The notes under the pieces are model-generated. The model was not told the origin of the DNA. It did not search any database and saw nothing but the letters and a program-made list of their open reading frames with translations. Below are positions 1-8,276 of a stretch of DNA of 64,000 nt, piece by piece. The stretch comes from Cellulomonas sp. C5510 (lineage in GTDB: Bacteria > Actinomycetota > Actinomycetes > Actinomycetales > Cellulomonadaceae). The translations under genes and the position numbers were made by a program. The DNA is taken from contig NZ_CP081862.1 in the NCBI RefSeq assembly GCF_019797765.1, forward strand, positions 1,798,001-1,862,000. The letters run 5' to 3'. The stretch's first letter is position 1. Every line of letters starts with the position of its first letter.

Positions 1-641
1 ACGGCGTCCACGGCGTGCGGGTAGGTCGGCTGCTCGACGACGACACGGTCCCCGGGGCCCGCGTGCGTGGCGAGCAGCAGCGCGATGGCGTGCTGGGCGC
101 CGGTGGTGACGAGCACCTGGTCCGGCGAGGTCGGCGTCCCGCGCTCGGTGTAGCGGTCGGCGATCGCCTCGCGGAGCACGTCGAGCCCCAGCGGCGCGTA
201 GCCGTGCCCGGCGTACCTCGGCAGCTCCTCGACGGCGCGCCGTGCGGCCTCCGCGAGCTCCGGCGGGGCGCCGCACGCGGCGACGGTGAGGTCGACGAGC
301 GCGGCGTCCTCGAGCGGCCGGGGTCGGCGGTGTCCCGTCCCGGAGGCGCGCGGCCGGGGGAGCGCGGTGACCGTCCCCGAGCCCTGGCGGCTGGCCAGGT
401 ACCCCTCGTCCCGCAGCACCCCGTACGCTCCCGTCGTCGTCGTGCGCGACACGCCCAGGGCGGCCGCGAGCTCCCGCTCGCCGGGCACCCGGGTCGCGAG
501 CGGCAGGTCCCCGGCGAGCACAGCCCGGCGCAGGGCGTCCGCCAGCGCCGCGTAGGCGGGACCGGGACGGCGCCAGTGGCCCAGCAGGGTGGCCAGTGCG
601 GGGCCAGCGATCCGGCGGTCGGAGACGAGGAGCGAGGACAT
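1..641 (-). CDS. MocR-family GntR/aminotransferase regulator (YczR-like), C-terminus outside window
   Basis: Read from an ATG at 641 towards position 1, where the frame is still open, so only the N-terminal ~213 residues are seen. The first ~80 residues form a GntR winged helix (LPGERELAAALGVSRTTTT is recognisable as VPGERELAAALGVSRTT, then LRDEGYLASRQGSGT). An aminotransferase class I/II fold follows (VLVTTGAQHAIALL, then VVVEQPTYPHAV). This order defines MocR/PdxR/GabR-type PLP-dependent regulators. The gene is divergent from a YczE-like membrane protein, and the pairing is characteristic of the yczR-yczE unit, so it probably controls its neighbour from the 61-bp gap. The PLP lysine lies outside the window. 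The effector is unknown. Confidence 0.88.
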   Translation of the reverse strand, partial: MSSLLVSDRRIAGPALATLLGHWRRPGPAYAALADALRRAVLAGDLPLATRVPGERELAAALGVSRTTTTGAYGVLRDEGYLASRQGSGTVTALPRPRASGTGHRRPRPLEDAALVDLTVAACGAPPELAEAARRAVEELPRYAGHGYAPLGLDVLREAIADRYTERGTPTSPDQVLVTTGAQHAIALLLATHAGPGDRVVVEQPTYPHAVDA

Positions 642-644
642 GAG

Positions 645-664
645 GCCACTGTGGCGCAAGTGGC
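645..664. promoter_or_regulatory. Candidate MocR operator in the yczR/yczE divergent gap
   Basis: GCCACT (645-650), an 8-nt spacer and AGTGGC (659-664) form a perfect inverted repeat. The same stretch also contains a direct repeat of GTGGC (651-655 and 660-664). It lies in the only gap between the two divergent start codons. Other MocR regulators bind short repeated sites in divergent promoters; the specific role here is inferred. Confidence 0.45.
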
Positions 665-702
665 TATCGGAGGGAAGGCCGGTCGTGGCGGAGGATGACG
701 TC

Positions 703-1464
703 GTGACCGCCTCACCCGACGCCCCGGCTCCCGTCAGCTCGCCCGATCCGGGTCCCGCCTCGCCGCACCCCCTCCGCCCCGTCGGAGCCTCCGAGGACCG
801 CGTCCCCGGCACCGCCACCCGCCGGGCCGCGCAGCTGCTCGGCGGCCTCGTCCTGTACGCCGCGTCGATCGCCCTGCTCGTGCACTCCGGGCTCGGGAAC
901 ATGCCCTGGGACGTGCTCAGCCAGGGCACGTCCCGCCAGATCGGCTGGTCGCTCGGCACCGTGACGATCGCGTACAGCGTGGTGGTCCTGCTGTGCTGGT
1001 GGCCGCTGCGTCAGCGCCCGGGGATCGGCACCGTGGCGAACGTCGTGGTGATCGGCGTGCTCATCGACCCGGCGCTCGCGCTGCTGGACCGGCTCCCGGA
1101 CCCGCTGCCGCTGCCGGCGCGGGTGGCGCTCGTGGTCGCGGGCATCGGGCTGAACGGGCTGGCCAGCGCCCTGTACATCGGCGCGCGCCTGGGCCCGGGC
1201 CCGCGGGACGGGCTCATGACCGGCGTCGTCGCCCGGACCGGCTGGCCCGTCGGCCCCGTGCGGATCGCGATCGAGGTGACCGTGGTCGCCGTCGGCTGGC
1301 TGCTCGGCGGCACCGTCGGGCTGGCGACGCTCGCGTACGCCCTCGGCATCGGGCCGCTCATCCACTGGCTGCTGCCCCGCCTCACGGTGCCGGCCGTGGC
1401 GGAGCCGGCGTCGGCCGGCGCGGGTCGCGTCAGGTCGGATGTGGAGCCCGGCGAGGGCCGCTGA
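703..1464 (+). CDS. YczE-like integral membrane protein
   Basis: The protein has 253 residues with a ~40-residue polar, proline-rich N-terminus and then five hydrophobic segments. The family's early signature is visible (YAASIALLVHSGLGNMPWDV, then GARLGPGPRDGLMTG). I chose the GTG at 703 because GGAGG (690-694) sits 8 nt before it; an ATG at 589 would lie inside the divergent regulator. It belongs to the YczE/YitT-like group of membrane proteins, often encoded beside a MocR regulator. The transported substrate is unknown. The 3' end faces an aldo/keto reductase across a strong hairpin. Confidence 0.85.
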   Translation: MTASPDAPAPVSSPDPGPASPHPLRPVGASEDRVPGTATRRAAQLLGGLVLYAASIALLVHSGLGNMPWDVLSQGTSRQIGWSLGTVTIAYSVVVLLCWWPLRQRPGIGTVANVVVIGVLIDPALALLDRLPDPLPLPARVALVVAGIGLNGLASALYIGARLGPGPRDGLMTGVVARTGWPVGPVRIAIEVTVVAVGWLLGGTVGLATLAYALGIGPLIHWLLPRLTVPAVAEPASAGAGRVRSDVEPGEGR

Positions 1465-1478
1465 CCCACCCGTGGCGC

Positions 1479-1518
1479 GCCGGAGGGCCGGACCCCGTGG
1501 GGCGCCCGGCCCTCCGGC
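1479..1518. terminator. Bidirectional hairpin terminator
   Basis: GCCGGAGGGCCGG (1479-1491) pairs perfectly with CCGGCCCTCCGGC (1506-1518). The loop itself contains CCCC-gt-GGGG. It sits between two convergent genes and has no T-tract, as is usual in high-GC actinobacteria. Confidence 0.75.
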
Positions 1519-1526
1519 ACGTCCGC

Positions 1527-2534
1527 TCAGCGCGAGGCGGGGGAGGACTTCGCCGTCTCCGCGGGGTCCGAGATCACGGCGTCGCCGAGGATGTCGTCGA
1601 TCCGCGCCATGAGCTCGGCGGGGATCGTCACGCCCGCCGCCTTGACGTTCTCGACGACCTGCTCGGGCCGGGACGCACCGATGATGGCCGCCGCGACGTT
1701 GCGGTTCTGCAGCACCCAGGCGACCGCGAGCTGCGCGAGCGACAGCCCGAGCTCCTCGGCGACCGGCTTGAGCTGCTGCACGCGCTCGAGCACGTTCGGC
1801 CGGTCGAGGAACGACTTCACCATGCGCGCGCCGCCCTTCTCGTCCGTGGCGCGCGAGCCGGCGGGCAGGGGCTGACCGGGCAGGTACTTGCCGGTGAGCA
1901 CGCCCTGGGCGACGGGCGACCACACGATCTGCGACAGCCCGAGCTCCTCCGAGGCGGGGACGACCTCGCCCTCGATGACGCGCCACAGCGCGGAGTACTG
2001 CGGCTGGTTCGAGACCAGGCGGAAGCCGAGGTCCTGGGCGAGGGCCTGACCGGCGCGGATCTGGTCGGCGGTCCACTCGCTCACACCGATGTACAGGGCC
2101 TTGCCGGCGCGCACGACGTCCGCGAACGCCTGCATCGTCTCCTCGAGGGGAGTCTCGTGGTCGTAGCGGTGCGCCTGGTACAGGTCGACGTAGTCGGTCT
2201 GCAGGCGGGTCAGGGAGCCGTCGATCGACTCCATGACGTGCTTGCGGGACAGGCCGGAGTCGTTCGGGCCCTTCGGGCCGGTCGGCCAGTAGACCTTCGT
2301 GAAGATCTCGAGGGACTGCCGGCGCTCGCCCTTGAGGGCCTCGCCGAGCACCTCCTCCGCGACGGTGTTCGCGTACACGTCCGCGGTGTCGAACGAGGTG
2401 ATGCCGTTGTCGAGCGCGGCCCGGACGCAGGCGGTCGCGGCGTCGTTCTCGACCTGCGAGCCGTGCGTGAGCCAGTTGCCGTAGGTGATCTCGGAGATCT
2501 TGAGGCCGGAGCGGCCCAGGTGGCGGAATTCCAT
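1527..2534 (-). CDS. Aldo/keto reductase (AKR, K+ channel beta-subunit-like group)
   Basis: The 335-residue NADPH-dependent oxidoreductase has the complete catalytic tetrad: Asp49 and Tyr54 (in FDTADVYAN), Lys80 (IFTKVYW) and His122 (LYQAHRYD). The nucleotide-binding C-terminus has IIGASRPEQV. The opening MEFRHLGRSGLKISEITYGNW is typical of the YghZ/Kv-beta-like AKRs. The ATG at 2534 is preferred over an in-frame GTG at 2543 because the sequence just upstream is purine-rich and homologues begin at this point. It lies 32 bp downstream of the DUF3043 gene on the same strand, so the two may be cotranscribed. The physiological substrate cannot be inferred. Confidence 0.9.
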   Translation of the reverse strand: MEFRHLGRSGLKISEITYGNWLTHGSQVENDAATACVRAALDNGITSFDTADVYANTVAEEVLGEALKGERRQSLEIFTKVYWPTGPKGPNDSGLSRKHVMESIDGSLTRLQTDYVDLYQAHRYDHETPLEETMQAFADVVRAGKALYIGVSEWTADQIRAGQALAQDLGFRLVSNQPQYSALWRVIEGEVVPASEELGLSQIVWSPVAQGVLTGKYLPGQPLPAGSRATDEKGGARMVKSFLDRPNVLERVQQLKPVAEELGLSLAQLAVAWVLQNRNVAAAIIGASRPEQVVENVKAAGVTIPAELMARIDDILGDAVISDPAETAKSSPASR

Positions 2535-2566
2535 GGTCCCCACCCTAGGCCGAGCGGGGGCGTGCG

Positions 2567-3178
2567 CTAGTGCGGGTACTCACCGTGCTTGACCTGCGGC
2601 TTCGGCAGCCGGGCCCGGCGGATCTGGAACACCCGGGTGACGCTGTACATCATCATCCCGCGCTGGATGGTGTCGGGGCCGAACTTCGCGACGAGCCGCT
2701 TGCGCAGCCGGCGCCACATGATCGCCACGTCGACGACCATCGCGATGATGAACAGGTACAGCGCGACGAGGCCGAGGAACGCGATGTTCGGGTTCCAGGT
2801 CGTCAGGAGCATGTTGGCGAGCAGCATGACGATGGCGACCGGCAGGAACAGCTCGCCGAGGCTCCACCGCGCGTCGACGTAGTCGCGGATGTACCGACGG
2901 ACCGGGCCCTTGTCCTTCGCGGGGAGGTAGCGCTCGTCGCCGGTCTGCATGGCGGCGTACTGCCGGTCCCGCTCGGCGCGCTGCGCGGCCCGGGCCTCCT
3001 TGGAGGCGGCCTTGCGGTCCGTGGGCACCAGCGGGCGGCGGTTGGCGGCCTCGGCAACCTTCCGCTTCGGGGTGGGACGGCCCTTGCCCCCGGGGGCCTC
3101 GGCGGTGCCGGGGGTCTCCTCGGTCAGGGGCGCCTGGGTGGTCCCGCCGGTGCTGCCGTCCTTGCTGCGTCCGAACAC
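2567..3178 (-). CDS. DUF3043 family membrane protein
   Basis: The 203-residue protein has a charged, Pro/Ala-rich first ~100 residues including KRKVAEAANRRPLVP and DERYLPAKDKGPVRRYIRDYVDARW. Two transmembrane helices follow (about residues 108-125 and 130-152), then a basic cytoplasmic tail. This is the standard DUF3043 architecture, found widely in Actinobacteria with no known function. The GTG start at 3178 has a TACCCT -10-like hexamer (3185-3190) only 6 nt upstream, so the mRNA is probably leaderless. The same short gap also drives the divergent dipeptidase gene. Confidence 0.9.
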   Translation of the reverse strand: MFGRSKDGSTGGTTQAPLTEETPGTAEAPGGKGRPTPKRKVAEAANRRPLVPTDRKAASKEARAAQRAERDRQYAAMQTGDERYLPAKDKGPVRRYIRDYVDARWSLGELFLPVAIVMLLANMLLTTWNPNIAFLGLVALYLFIIAMVVDVAIMWRRLRKRLVAKFGPDTIQRGMMMYSVTRVFQIRRARLPKPQVKHGEYPH

Positions 3179-3210
3179 CCCTCCAGGGTAGTCGAGTAGC
3201 GTGAGGGTCT

Positions 3211-4593
3211 GTGACAGAGCCGACCTCGCCCTCCGCGTCCCCGTCCGTCCCCGCGCTGCGCGCCCGCGTCGAGGAGGCCTTCGCCGGCGTCCGCGCGGAC
3301 CTCGAGGCGCTGGTCCGCGTCCCGAGCGTCTCGAACGCGGACTTCGACCAGGCGCACGTCGCCGCCAGCGCGGAGCACGTGGCCCGGCTGCTGCGCGAGG
3401 CGGGCATGCCGGAGGTGGAGGTGCTGGCCGTCGACCGGCCGGACGGCACGCCCGGCGCGCCGGCGGTCGTCGCCCGGCGCCCCGCCCCGGACGGTGCGCC
3501 GACGGTGCTGCTGTACGCGCACCACGACGTGCAGCCGCCCGGCGAGCGCGAGGACTGGGACACCGACCCGTTCGAGCCGACCGAGCGCGACGGGCGCCTG
3601 TACGGGCGCGGCGCGGCGGACGACAAGGCCGGCGTCGTCGCGCACCTCGGTGCGCTGCGCGTGCTCGGGGACGAGCTGGGCGTCGGTGTGACGGTCTTCG
3701 TCGAGGGGGAGGAGGAGGTCGGGTCGCCGTCCTTCACCCGGTTCCTCCACACCCACCGGGACCTGCTGGCGGCCGACGTCATCGTGGTGGCCGACTCGTC
3801 CAACTGGAAGGTGGGCGTCCCGGGCCTGACGACGTCGCTGCGCGGCCTCGTCGACCTCGAGGTCGAGGTCGCCGTCCTGGACCACGCGGTGCACTCCGGC
3901 ATGTTCGGCGGCCCGGTGCTCGACGCGGTGACGCTGTTGTCCCGGCTGATCGCGACCCTGCACGACGACGCCGGCGACGTGGCGGTGCCCGGCCTGGTCA
4001 CGGCGGCCGACCCCGCGGTGGACTACGACGAGGCGGCGTTCCGGGCCGACGCCTCCGTCCTCGACGGCGTCCGGCTGGCCGGCACCGGGCCGCTGACGGC
4101 CCGCCTGTGGACCCGTCCGACGATCGCCGTCATCGGGCTCGACGCCCCGCGGGTCGCCACCGCGTCGAACACGATCGCGCCGAAGGCCACGGCGAAGCTG
4201 TCGATGCGCATCGCCCCCGGGCAGGACCCCGCGGCGGCGCTGGCCGCCCTGCGGGCGCACCTGGAGGGGAACGCGCCGTTCGGTGCCCGCGTCACGGTGC
4301 GCGACGGCGAGCTCGGCAAGCCGTTCCAGGCGCCGGCGGACTCCCCGGCGATGCAGGCCGCCCGCCGGGCGTTCGCCGACGCGTGGGGCACCGAGCCGGT
4401 CGACATCGGCATCGGCGGGTCGATCCCGTTCATCGCGGACCTCCTCGACGTGTACCCGGACGCCGCGATCCTCGTGACGGGTGTCGAGGACCCGGACTCC
4501 CGCGCGCACGGCGCGAACGAGTCGGTCCACCTGGCGGAGCTCGAGAAGGTCGTCCTGGCCGAGGCCCTCCTCCTCTCCCGCCTCGCCCGCTGA
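3211..4593 (+). CDS. M20 family dipeptidase
   Basis: The 460-residue zinc metallopeptidase shows the M20 metal-binding motifs: YAHHDVQPPGE (about residues 102-112), GRGAADDKAG (133-141) and VEGEEEVGSPS (165-174). A lid domain follows, containing HSGMFGG, and the C-terminal HGANESVH supplies the last metal ligand. It probably hydrolyses dipeptides or N-acyl amino acids in the cytoplasm, since there is no signal peptide. The GTG at 3211 is preceded by TAGCGT (3197-3202) with an 8-nt spacer, which predicts a leaderless transcript. Confidence 0.92.
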   Translation: MTEPTSPSASPSVPALRARVEEAFAGVRADLEALVRVPSVSNADFDQAHVAASAEHVARLLREAGMPEVEVLAVDRPDGTPGAPAVVARRPAPDGAPTVLLYAHHDVQPPGEREDWDTDPFEPTERDGRLYGRGAADDKAGVVAHLGALRVLGDELGVGVTVFVEGEEEVGSPSFTRFLHTHRDLLAADVIVVADSSNWKVGVPGLTTSLRGLVDLEVEVAVLDHAVHSGMFGGPVLDAVTLLSRLIATLHDDAGDVAVPGLVTAADPAVDYDEAAFRADASVLDGVRLAGTGPLTARLWTRPTIAVIGLDAPRVATASNTIAPKATAKLSMRIAPGQDPAAALAALRAHLEGNAPFGARVTVRDGELGKPFQAPADSPAMQAARRAFADAWGTEPVDIGIGGSIPFIADLLDVYPDAAILVTGVEDPDSRAHGANESVHLAELEKVVLAEALLLSRLAR

Positions 4594-4820
4594 CCCACCC
4601 ACCCTCCTTCCGGGCCCCCGCGGGTCCGGTCGGAGGCTCCGACGTGCGATCGGAGGTGTCCGCGGAGCCCTCCGACGGCGCGCGCCGACCTCCGAGCACG
4701 TTCGGAGCCTCCGAGCGTGCGGGAGGTCCCGGCGCGTGGGGAGCCTCCGGGGGTGCTCGGGGGGCGGGGTGCGGGCGCGCGGTGGGGGCCGGGTCGGGGT
4801 GGAGGCGGTGGCAGCAGGGG
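4594..4820. other. Intergenic region with an array of TCGGAG/CTCCGA hexamers
   Basis: This gap lies between convergent genes and has no credible gene. Between 4630 and 4714 the hexamer TCGGAG or its complement recurs at least seven times, including palindromes TCGGAGGCTCCGA (4630-4642) and TCGGAGCCTCCGA (4702-4714). The latter 13-mer also occurs at 782-794 inside the yczE-like gene. The array could fold into alternative hairpins and act as a terminator, or it could be a repetitive element. I cannot decide between these. Confidence 0.6.
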
Positions 4821-5420
4821 TCAGACGGGGGGCGCGGGGTCGTACTGGATGCCGCGGCGCACCGCCCGTGCGGCGTCGCGGGACTCCAGGCGCGCGACGA
4901 GGTGCAGCGCCATGTCGATGCCGGCGGACACCCCCGCCGACGTGACGACATCCCCGTCGTCCACGTAGCGCGCCTCGGTGTCGACCAGGACGCTCGGGTC
5001 GATCCGCGCGAGCTCGTCGACGGCGGCCCAGTGCGTCGCGGCGGGGCGCCCGGCGAGCAGACCGGCGGCCGCGTAGACGAGCGCCCCGGTGCAGACCGAC
5101 GTCATGAGCGCCGTCTCCCGGCGCGCGCGGCGCACCCACGCCAGGTGCCCGGGGTCGTGGACGAGCGTCCGGGTGCCCTGCCCGCCGGGGTGCACGAGCA
5201 CGTGCAGCGGCCCGACCTCCTCGCGCGACGTGTCCGGCAGCAGGCGCAGCCACTTCGCGCAGCGCACCCCCGCCCCGTCCGCGGAGAACGTCACGACCTC
5301 GGGGCGCAGCACGGAGTGCGCGGCCCACGACGTCAGCACGTCGAACGGCCCGACGACGTCGAGCTCCTCGGCGTCGTCGAACACGACGATCCCGACCCGC
5401 AGCGGGTGACCCGTCCCCAC
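4821..5420 (-). CDS. DJ-1/PfpI family protein
   Basis: The 199-residue glutamine-amidotransferase-like protein has the nucleophile elbow at Cys110 (LMTSVCTGALVYAAAGLL) followed by ATHW (His130). The acidic partner is probably Glu19 in VVFDDAEELDVVGPFDVL. This arrangement matches the isonitrile-hydratase/ThiJ-like subgroup rather than chaperone DJ-1. No AraC-type helix-turn-helix is fused to it. The GTG at 5420 is chosen because GGGAGGAGG lies just upstream. The in vivo substrate is unknown. Confidence 0.88.
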   Translation of the reverse strand: MGTGHPLRVGIVVFDDAEELDVVGPFDVLTSWAAHSVLRPEVVTFSADGAGVRCAKWLRLLPDTSREEVGPLHVLVHPGGQGTRTLVHDPGHLAWVRRARRETALMTSVCTGALVYAAAGLLAGRPAATHWAAVDELARIDPSVLVDTEARYVDDGDVVTSAGVSAGIDMALHLVARLESRDAARAVRRGIQYDPAPPV

Positions 5421-5545
5421 GTGCCCTCCTCCCGCCGTGACCCCCGGGCCGTGACCCCCGGGCGCCCGGCCGTCCGAGCCTGCCCGGAGCGGGTGCCGGC
5501 GCCGCCGGTCCCGGATCCGGGCCCTGCCGTGTCGCCGCCGGCCGG

Positions 5546-6760
5546 TCAGTACCCCGGCAGCGCGAGCATCTGGTCGAGCGCGACGCGCGCCCAGTGGGCG
5601 TCGTCGGCGTCCACCACGATGCGGTTGACCACCCGCCCGTCCAGGAGCGACTCCATCGCCCAGACGAGGTGCGGGAGGTCGATGCGGTTCATGGTCGAGC
5701 AGAAGCAGACCGTCGAGTCCAGGTACGAGATCTGCTTGTCGGGGTGCGCGGCGGCGAGGCGCCGGACCAGGTTCAGCTCGGTCCCGATCGCCCAGGAGGA
5801 GCCGGCCGGCGCGGCGTCGAGCGCCTTGATGATGTACTCGGTGGACCCCACCATGTCCGCGCCGGTCACGACCTCGTGCCGGCACTCCGGGTGGACCAGC
5901 ACGGTGACGTCCGGCACGGCCGCCCGCACGTCCAGCAGGTTCTGCGCGCTGAACCTGCCGTGCACCGAGCAGTGGCCGCGCCACAGGATCATCCGGGCGT
6001 CCCGGAGCTCCTGCGCGGTCAGGCCGCCGCCGGGCTTGCGCGGGTCGAAGACGACGCACTGGTCGAGCGGGATGCCGAGCTGGAGCACGGCGGTGTTGCG
6101 GCCGAGGTGCTGGTCCGGCATGAACAGCACCTTGCCGGTGCCGTCGAGGCCTCCCACCTGGTCGAACGCCCACCGCAGCGCGACGTGCGCGTTGGACGAC
6201 GTGCAGACCGTGCCGCCGTGGCGGCCGGTGAACGCCTTGATGGCCGCTGTCGAGTTCATGTAGGTGACGGGGACCGTGTCCTGCGCGACGCCGGCGTCCA
6301 CGAGCACGTCCCACGCGTCCTCGACCTGGTCGATCGCCGCCATGTCGGCCATGGAGCAGCCGGCGGCGAGGTCCGGGAGGACGACCTGCTGGCTGTCGGA
6401 CGTGAGGATGTCCGCGGACTCGGCCATGAAGTGCACGCCGCAGAACAGGATGTACTCGGCGTCGGGGCGGGCCGCCGCCTCCCGGGCGAGCTTGAACGAG
6501 TCGCCCGTGACGTCGGCGAAGTCGATGACCTCGTCGCGCTGGTAGTGGTGCCCGAGCACGAACGCGCGGTCGCCCAGGGCCGACCGGGCCGCGCGGGCGC
6601 GGTCCACGAGGCCGGGGTCGGAGGCGGCGGGCAGTCCGCCGACGCACTCGACGCCCCTCTCGGACGCCAGGTCGGCGCCCCGGCCGAGCAGGAGGAGAGC
6701 CGAGGGCGCGGGCTCCGTGAACGTGGCCGTGTCGGAGAGCAGACTCACGCGCAGGATCAT
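5546..6760 (-). CDS. nadA: Quinolinate synthase NadA
   Basis: NadA condenses iminoaspartate and dihydroxyacetone phosphate to quinolinate in de novo NAD synthesis, using an oxygen-sensitive [4Fe-4S] cluster. The 404-residue product has the three conserved cysteine regions: Cys107 (YILFCGVHFMAES), Cys293 (VHPECRHEV) and Cys352/354 (STVCFCSTMN). HHYQRDEVIDFADVTGDS and PDQHLGRNTA are also diagnostic. The ATG at 6760 starts just before MILRVSLLSD. nadB and nadC are not in this window, so the gene stands apart from the usual nadABC cluster, though the Fe-S assembly protein ErpA is encoded 1.5 kb away. Confidence 0.97.
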   Translation of the reverse strand: MILRVSLLSDTATFTEPAPSALLLLGRGADLASERGVECVGGLPAASDPGLVDRARAARSALGDRAFVLGHHYQRDEVIDFADVTGDSFKLAREAAARPDAEYILFCGVHFMAESADILTSDSQQVVLPDLAAGCSMADMAAIDQVEDAWDVLVDAGVAQDTVPVTYMNSTAAIKAFTGRHGGTVCTSSNAHVALRWAFDQVGGLDGTGKVLFMPDQHLGRNTAVLQLGIPLDQCVVFDPRKPGGGLTAQELRDARMILWRGHCSVHGRFSAQNLLDVRAAVPDVTVLVHPECRHEVVTGADMVGSTEYIIKALDAAPAGSSWAIGTELNLVRRLAAAHPDKQISYLDSTVCFCSTMNRIDLPHLVWAMESLLDGRVVNRIVVDADDAHWARVALDQMLALPGY

Positions 6761-6872
6761 CCCACAGCGCGCGCCGGGGCCGGGCGGGACCGGCGCGCGT
6801 GCCGCGGCAGGAGGGCGGAGGCGGAGGGCGGACGCGGCCGGGCGGTCCTCGGCGGCGTGCGAGGATCGCGGC

Positions 6873-8147
6873 GTGCACGTCCTCGTCGCCCCCGGCCGGT
6901 TCGACGCGCGGCTCGACGACGGGCCCGCGCGCCCCCGCGGCGTCCCTGCCGCGGACCCGTGGCCCGCGCTGACGGCGCCCGAGGCCGTCGACGCCGTCGT
7001 CCGGGGATGGCGAGAGGGTGCTCCCGGGGACGTGCTGGTGCCGCTGCCGCTGTCGGACGGTGGCGCCGGCCTGGTCGACGCGGTCCGGGCGGCGCGTGGC
7101 GGCGAGCTGCTGTCGGTGACGACGACCGACGCCCACGGCGCGGTGGTGCCGGGCGCGGTGCTCGTCGTGCAGGAGCCCTCGGGCGCGCGCACCGCGTACG
7201 TCGACGGCGCGCTGGCCCTCGGGGCCGCCGACCCCGACGCCCGCCCTGTCACGGACACCACGTCCGCCGGCCTCGGGACGCTCCTGGCGGCGGCGCTCGG
7301 CACGGGCGCCGGGCGGGTCGTCGTGGGTCTGGGCGGCCGGCGGACGGTCGCCCACGACGCGGGCGCGGGCATGCTCGCCGCCCTGGGTGCGGCTCCGTCC
7401 CGGGCGGCGGACGGGATCGGGGCGGCGTCCGGCCTGGGTGCCGGCGACCTGCCGGCGCTGCCGGCGCTGCGCGAGGCGCTGGCCGGGCGGGACCTCGTGG
7501 CCCTCCACGCGCACGACCTGCCCCTGACGGGTCTGGGCGGCGTCTCGGCGGACCTGGCCGAGTCGGGGCGGGTCGACGCGGGGACGGCGCAGGAGGCGGA
7601 GCGCGCCGTCGCCGCGTTCGCGCACGCGGCGGCCTCCGCCGGGGGGACCGGGGGCCGTGTGGACCTGCTCGGCGGCCACGGGGCGGGTGACCGCGGCGCC
7701 GTCCGGTGGGCGCCGGGTGCTGCACGCTCCGCGGGCTCGCGGGAGGCGCTCGCGCCGGGGTCCGGTGCCGGCGGGGGAGCGGCCTTCGCGCTGGGGCTGC
7801 TCGGCGCGAGGCTCGTCGAGGGCGCCGCGTGGGTCGCCGACGCCGTGGACCTCGCCGCGCGCGTCGCGGAGGCCGACCTGGTCGTGACCGGGTCGGGCGT
7901 CCTGGACGCGTCCGCGCTGGAGCACGGCGTGGTCGGGGCGGTCGCCCGCGCGGCCCTCCCGCTGGGGGTGCCGGCCGTCGCGGTGGCGGCGCAGCTGCGC
8001 ACCGGCCGGCGTGACTGGGGCGCCGCGGGGCTCGCGGGCGGGTTCGCCGTGCTGGAGCGCCCGGAGGACGCCGTGCGGTGGCGCCTCGACCCGGCCGCCG
8101 CCCTGCGGGCCCGGGTGCCGCGCATCGCCCGCACCTGGTCGCGCTGA
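6873..8147 (+). CDS. Glycerate-kinase-like protein with divergent active-site motifs
   Basis: The 424-residue protein keeps the glycerate kinase (GarK/GlxK) plan: N-terminal VLVAPGRF, PLSDGGAGLVDAV (59-71), a glycine loop VVVGLGGRRTVAHDAGAGMLAALG (149-172), and late VVTGSGVLDASAL (337-349). Several positions depart from the family. The usual S-x-TNDGG loop reads RTVAHDAG, the NPLxGPxGA segment reads LPLTGLGGVSA (216-226), and TGEGxLD reads TGSGVLD. It is also longer than the usual ~375 residues, with an insertion around 255-300. I recall Rv2205c as the equivalent next to the ErpA homologue in mycobacteria. Kinase activity is uncertain. Confidence 0.75.
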   Translation: MHVLVAPGRFDARLDDGPARPRGVPAADPWPALTAPEAVDAVVRGWREGAPGDVLVPLPLSDGGAGLVDAVRAARGGELLSVTTTDAHGAVVPGAVLVVQEPSGARTAYVDGALALGAADPDARPVTDTTSAGLGTLLAAALGTGAGRVVVGLGGRRTVAHDAGAGMLAALGAAPSRAADGIGAASGLGAGDLPALPALREALAGRDLVALHAHDLPLTGLGGVSADLAESGRVDAGTAQEAERAVAAFAHAAASAGGTGGRVDLLGGHGAGDRGAVRWAPGAARSAGSREALAPGSGAGGGAAFALGLLGARLVEGAAWVADAVDLAARVAEADLVVTGSGVLDASALEHGVVGAVARAALPLGVPAVAVAAQLRTGRRDWGAAGLAGGFAVLERPEDAVRWRLDPAAALRARVPRIARTWSR

Positions 8148-8276
8148 CGGGACGCCCGCGCGCGGGCGTACATTGGGAACAGATCGTGCGGCGGCGCAGT
8201 TGTGGTTGCCGTGACCGTCCCTCGGCGCCCGCTCGCGCGCGCCGGCGACCGATGCCCGACCTTGTCAGGAGACACC

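Noticed and set aside
3201-6263. 1020-codon open frame on the plus strand
   Set aside because: It runs out of frame through the dipeptidase gene and antisense through the PfpI-like and NadA genes, with no family resemblance. It is a GC-driven shadow frame.
4821-7925. Very long open frame on the minus strand spanning the PfpI-like gene and the glycerate-kinase-like gene
   Set aside because: Only the part below 5420 has a recognisable fold. The rest is antisense to nadA and the glycerate-kinase-like gene and has an arginine/glycine/proline-rich shadow composition, which is common at this GC content.
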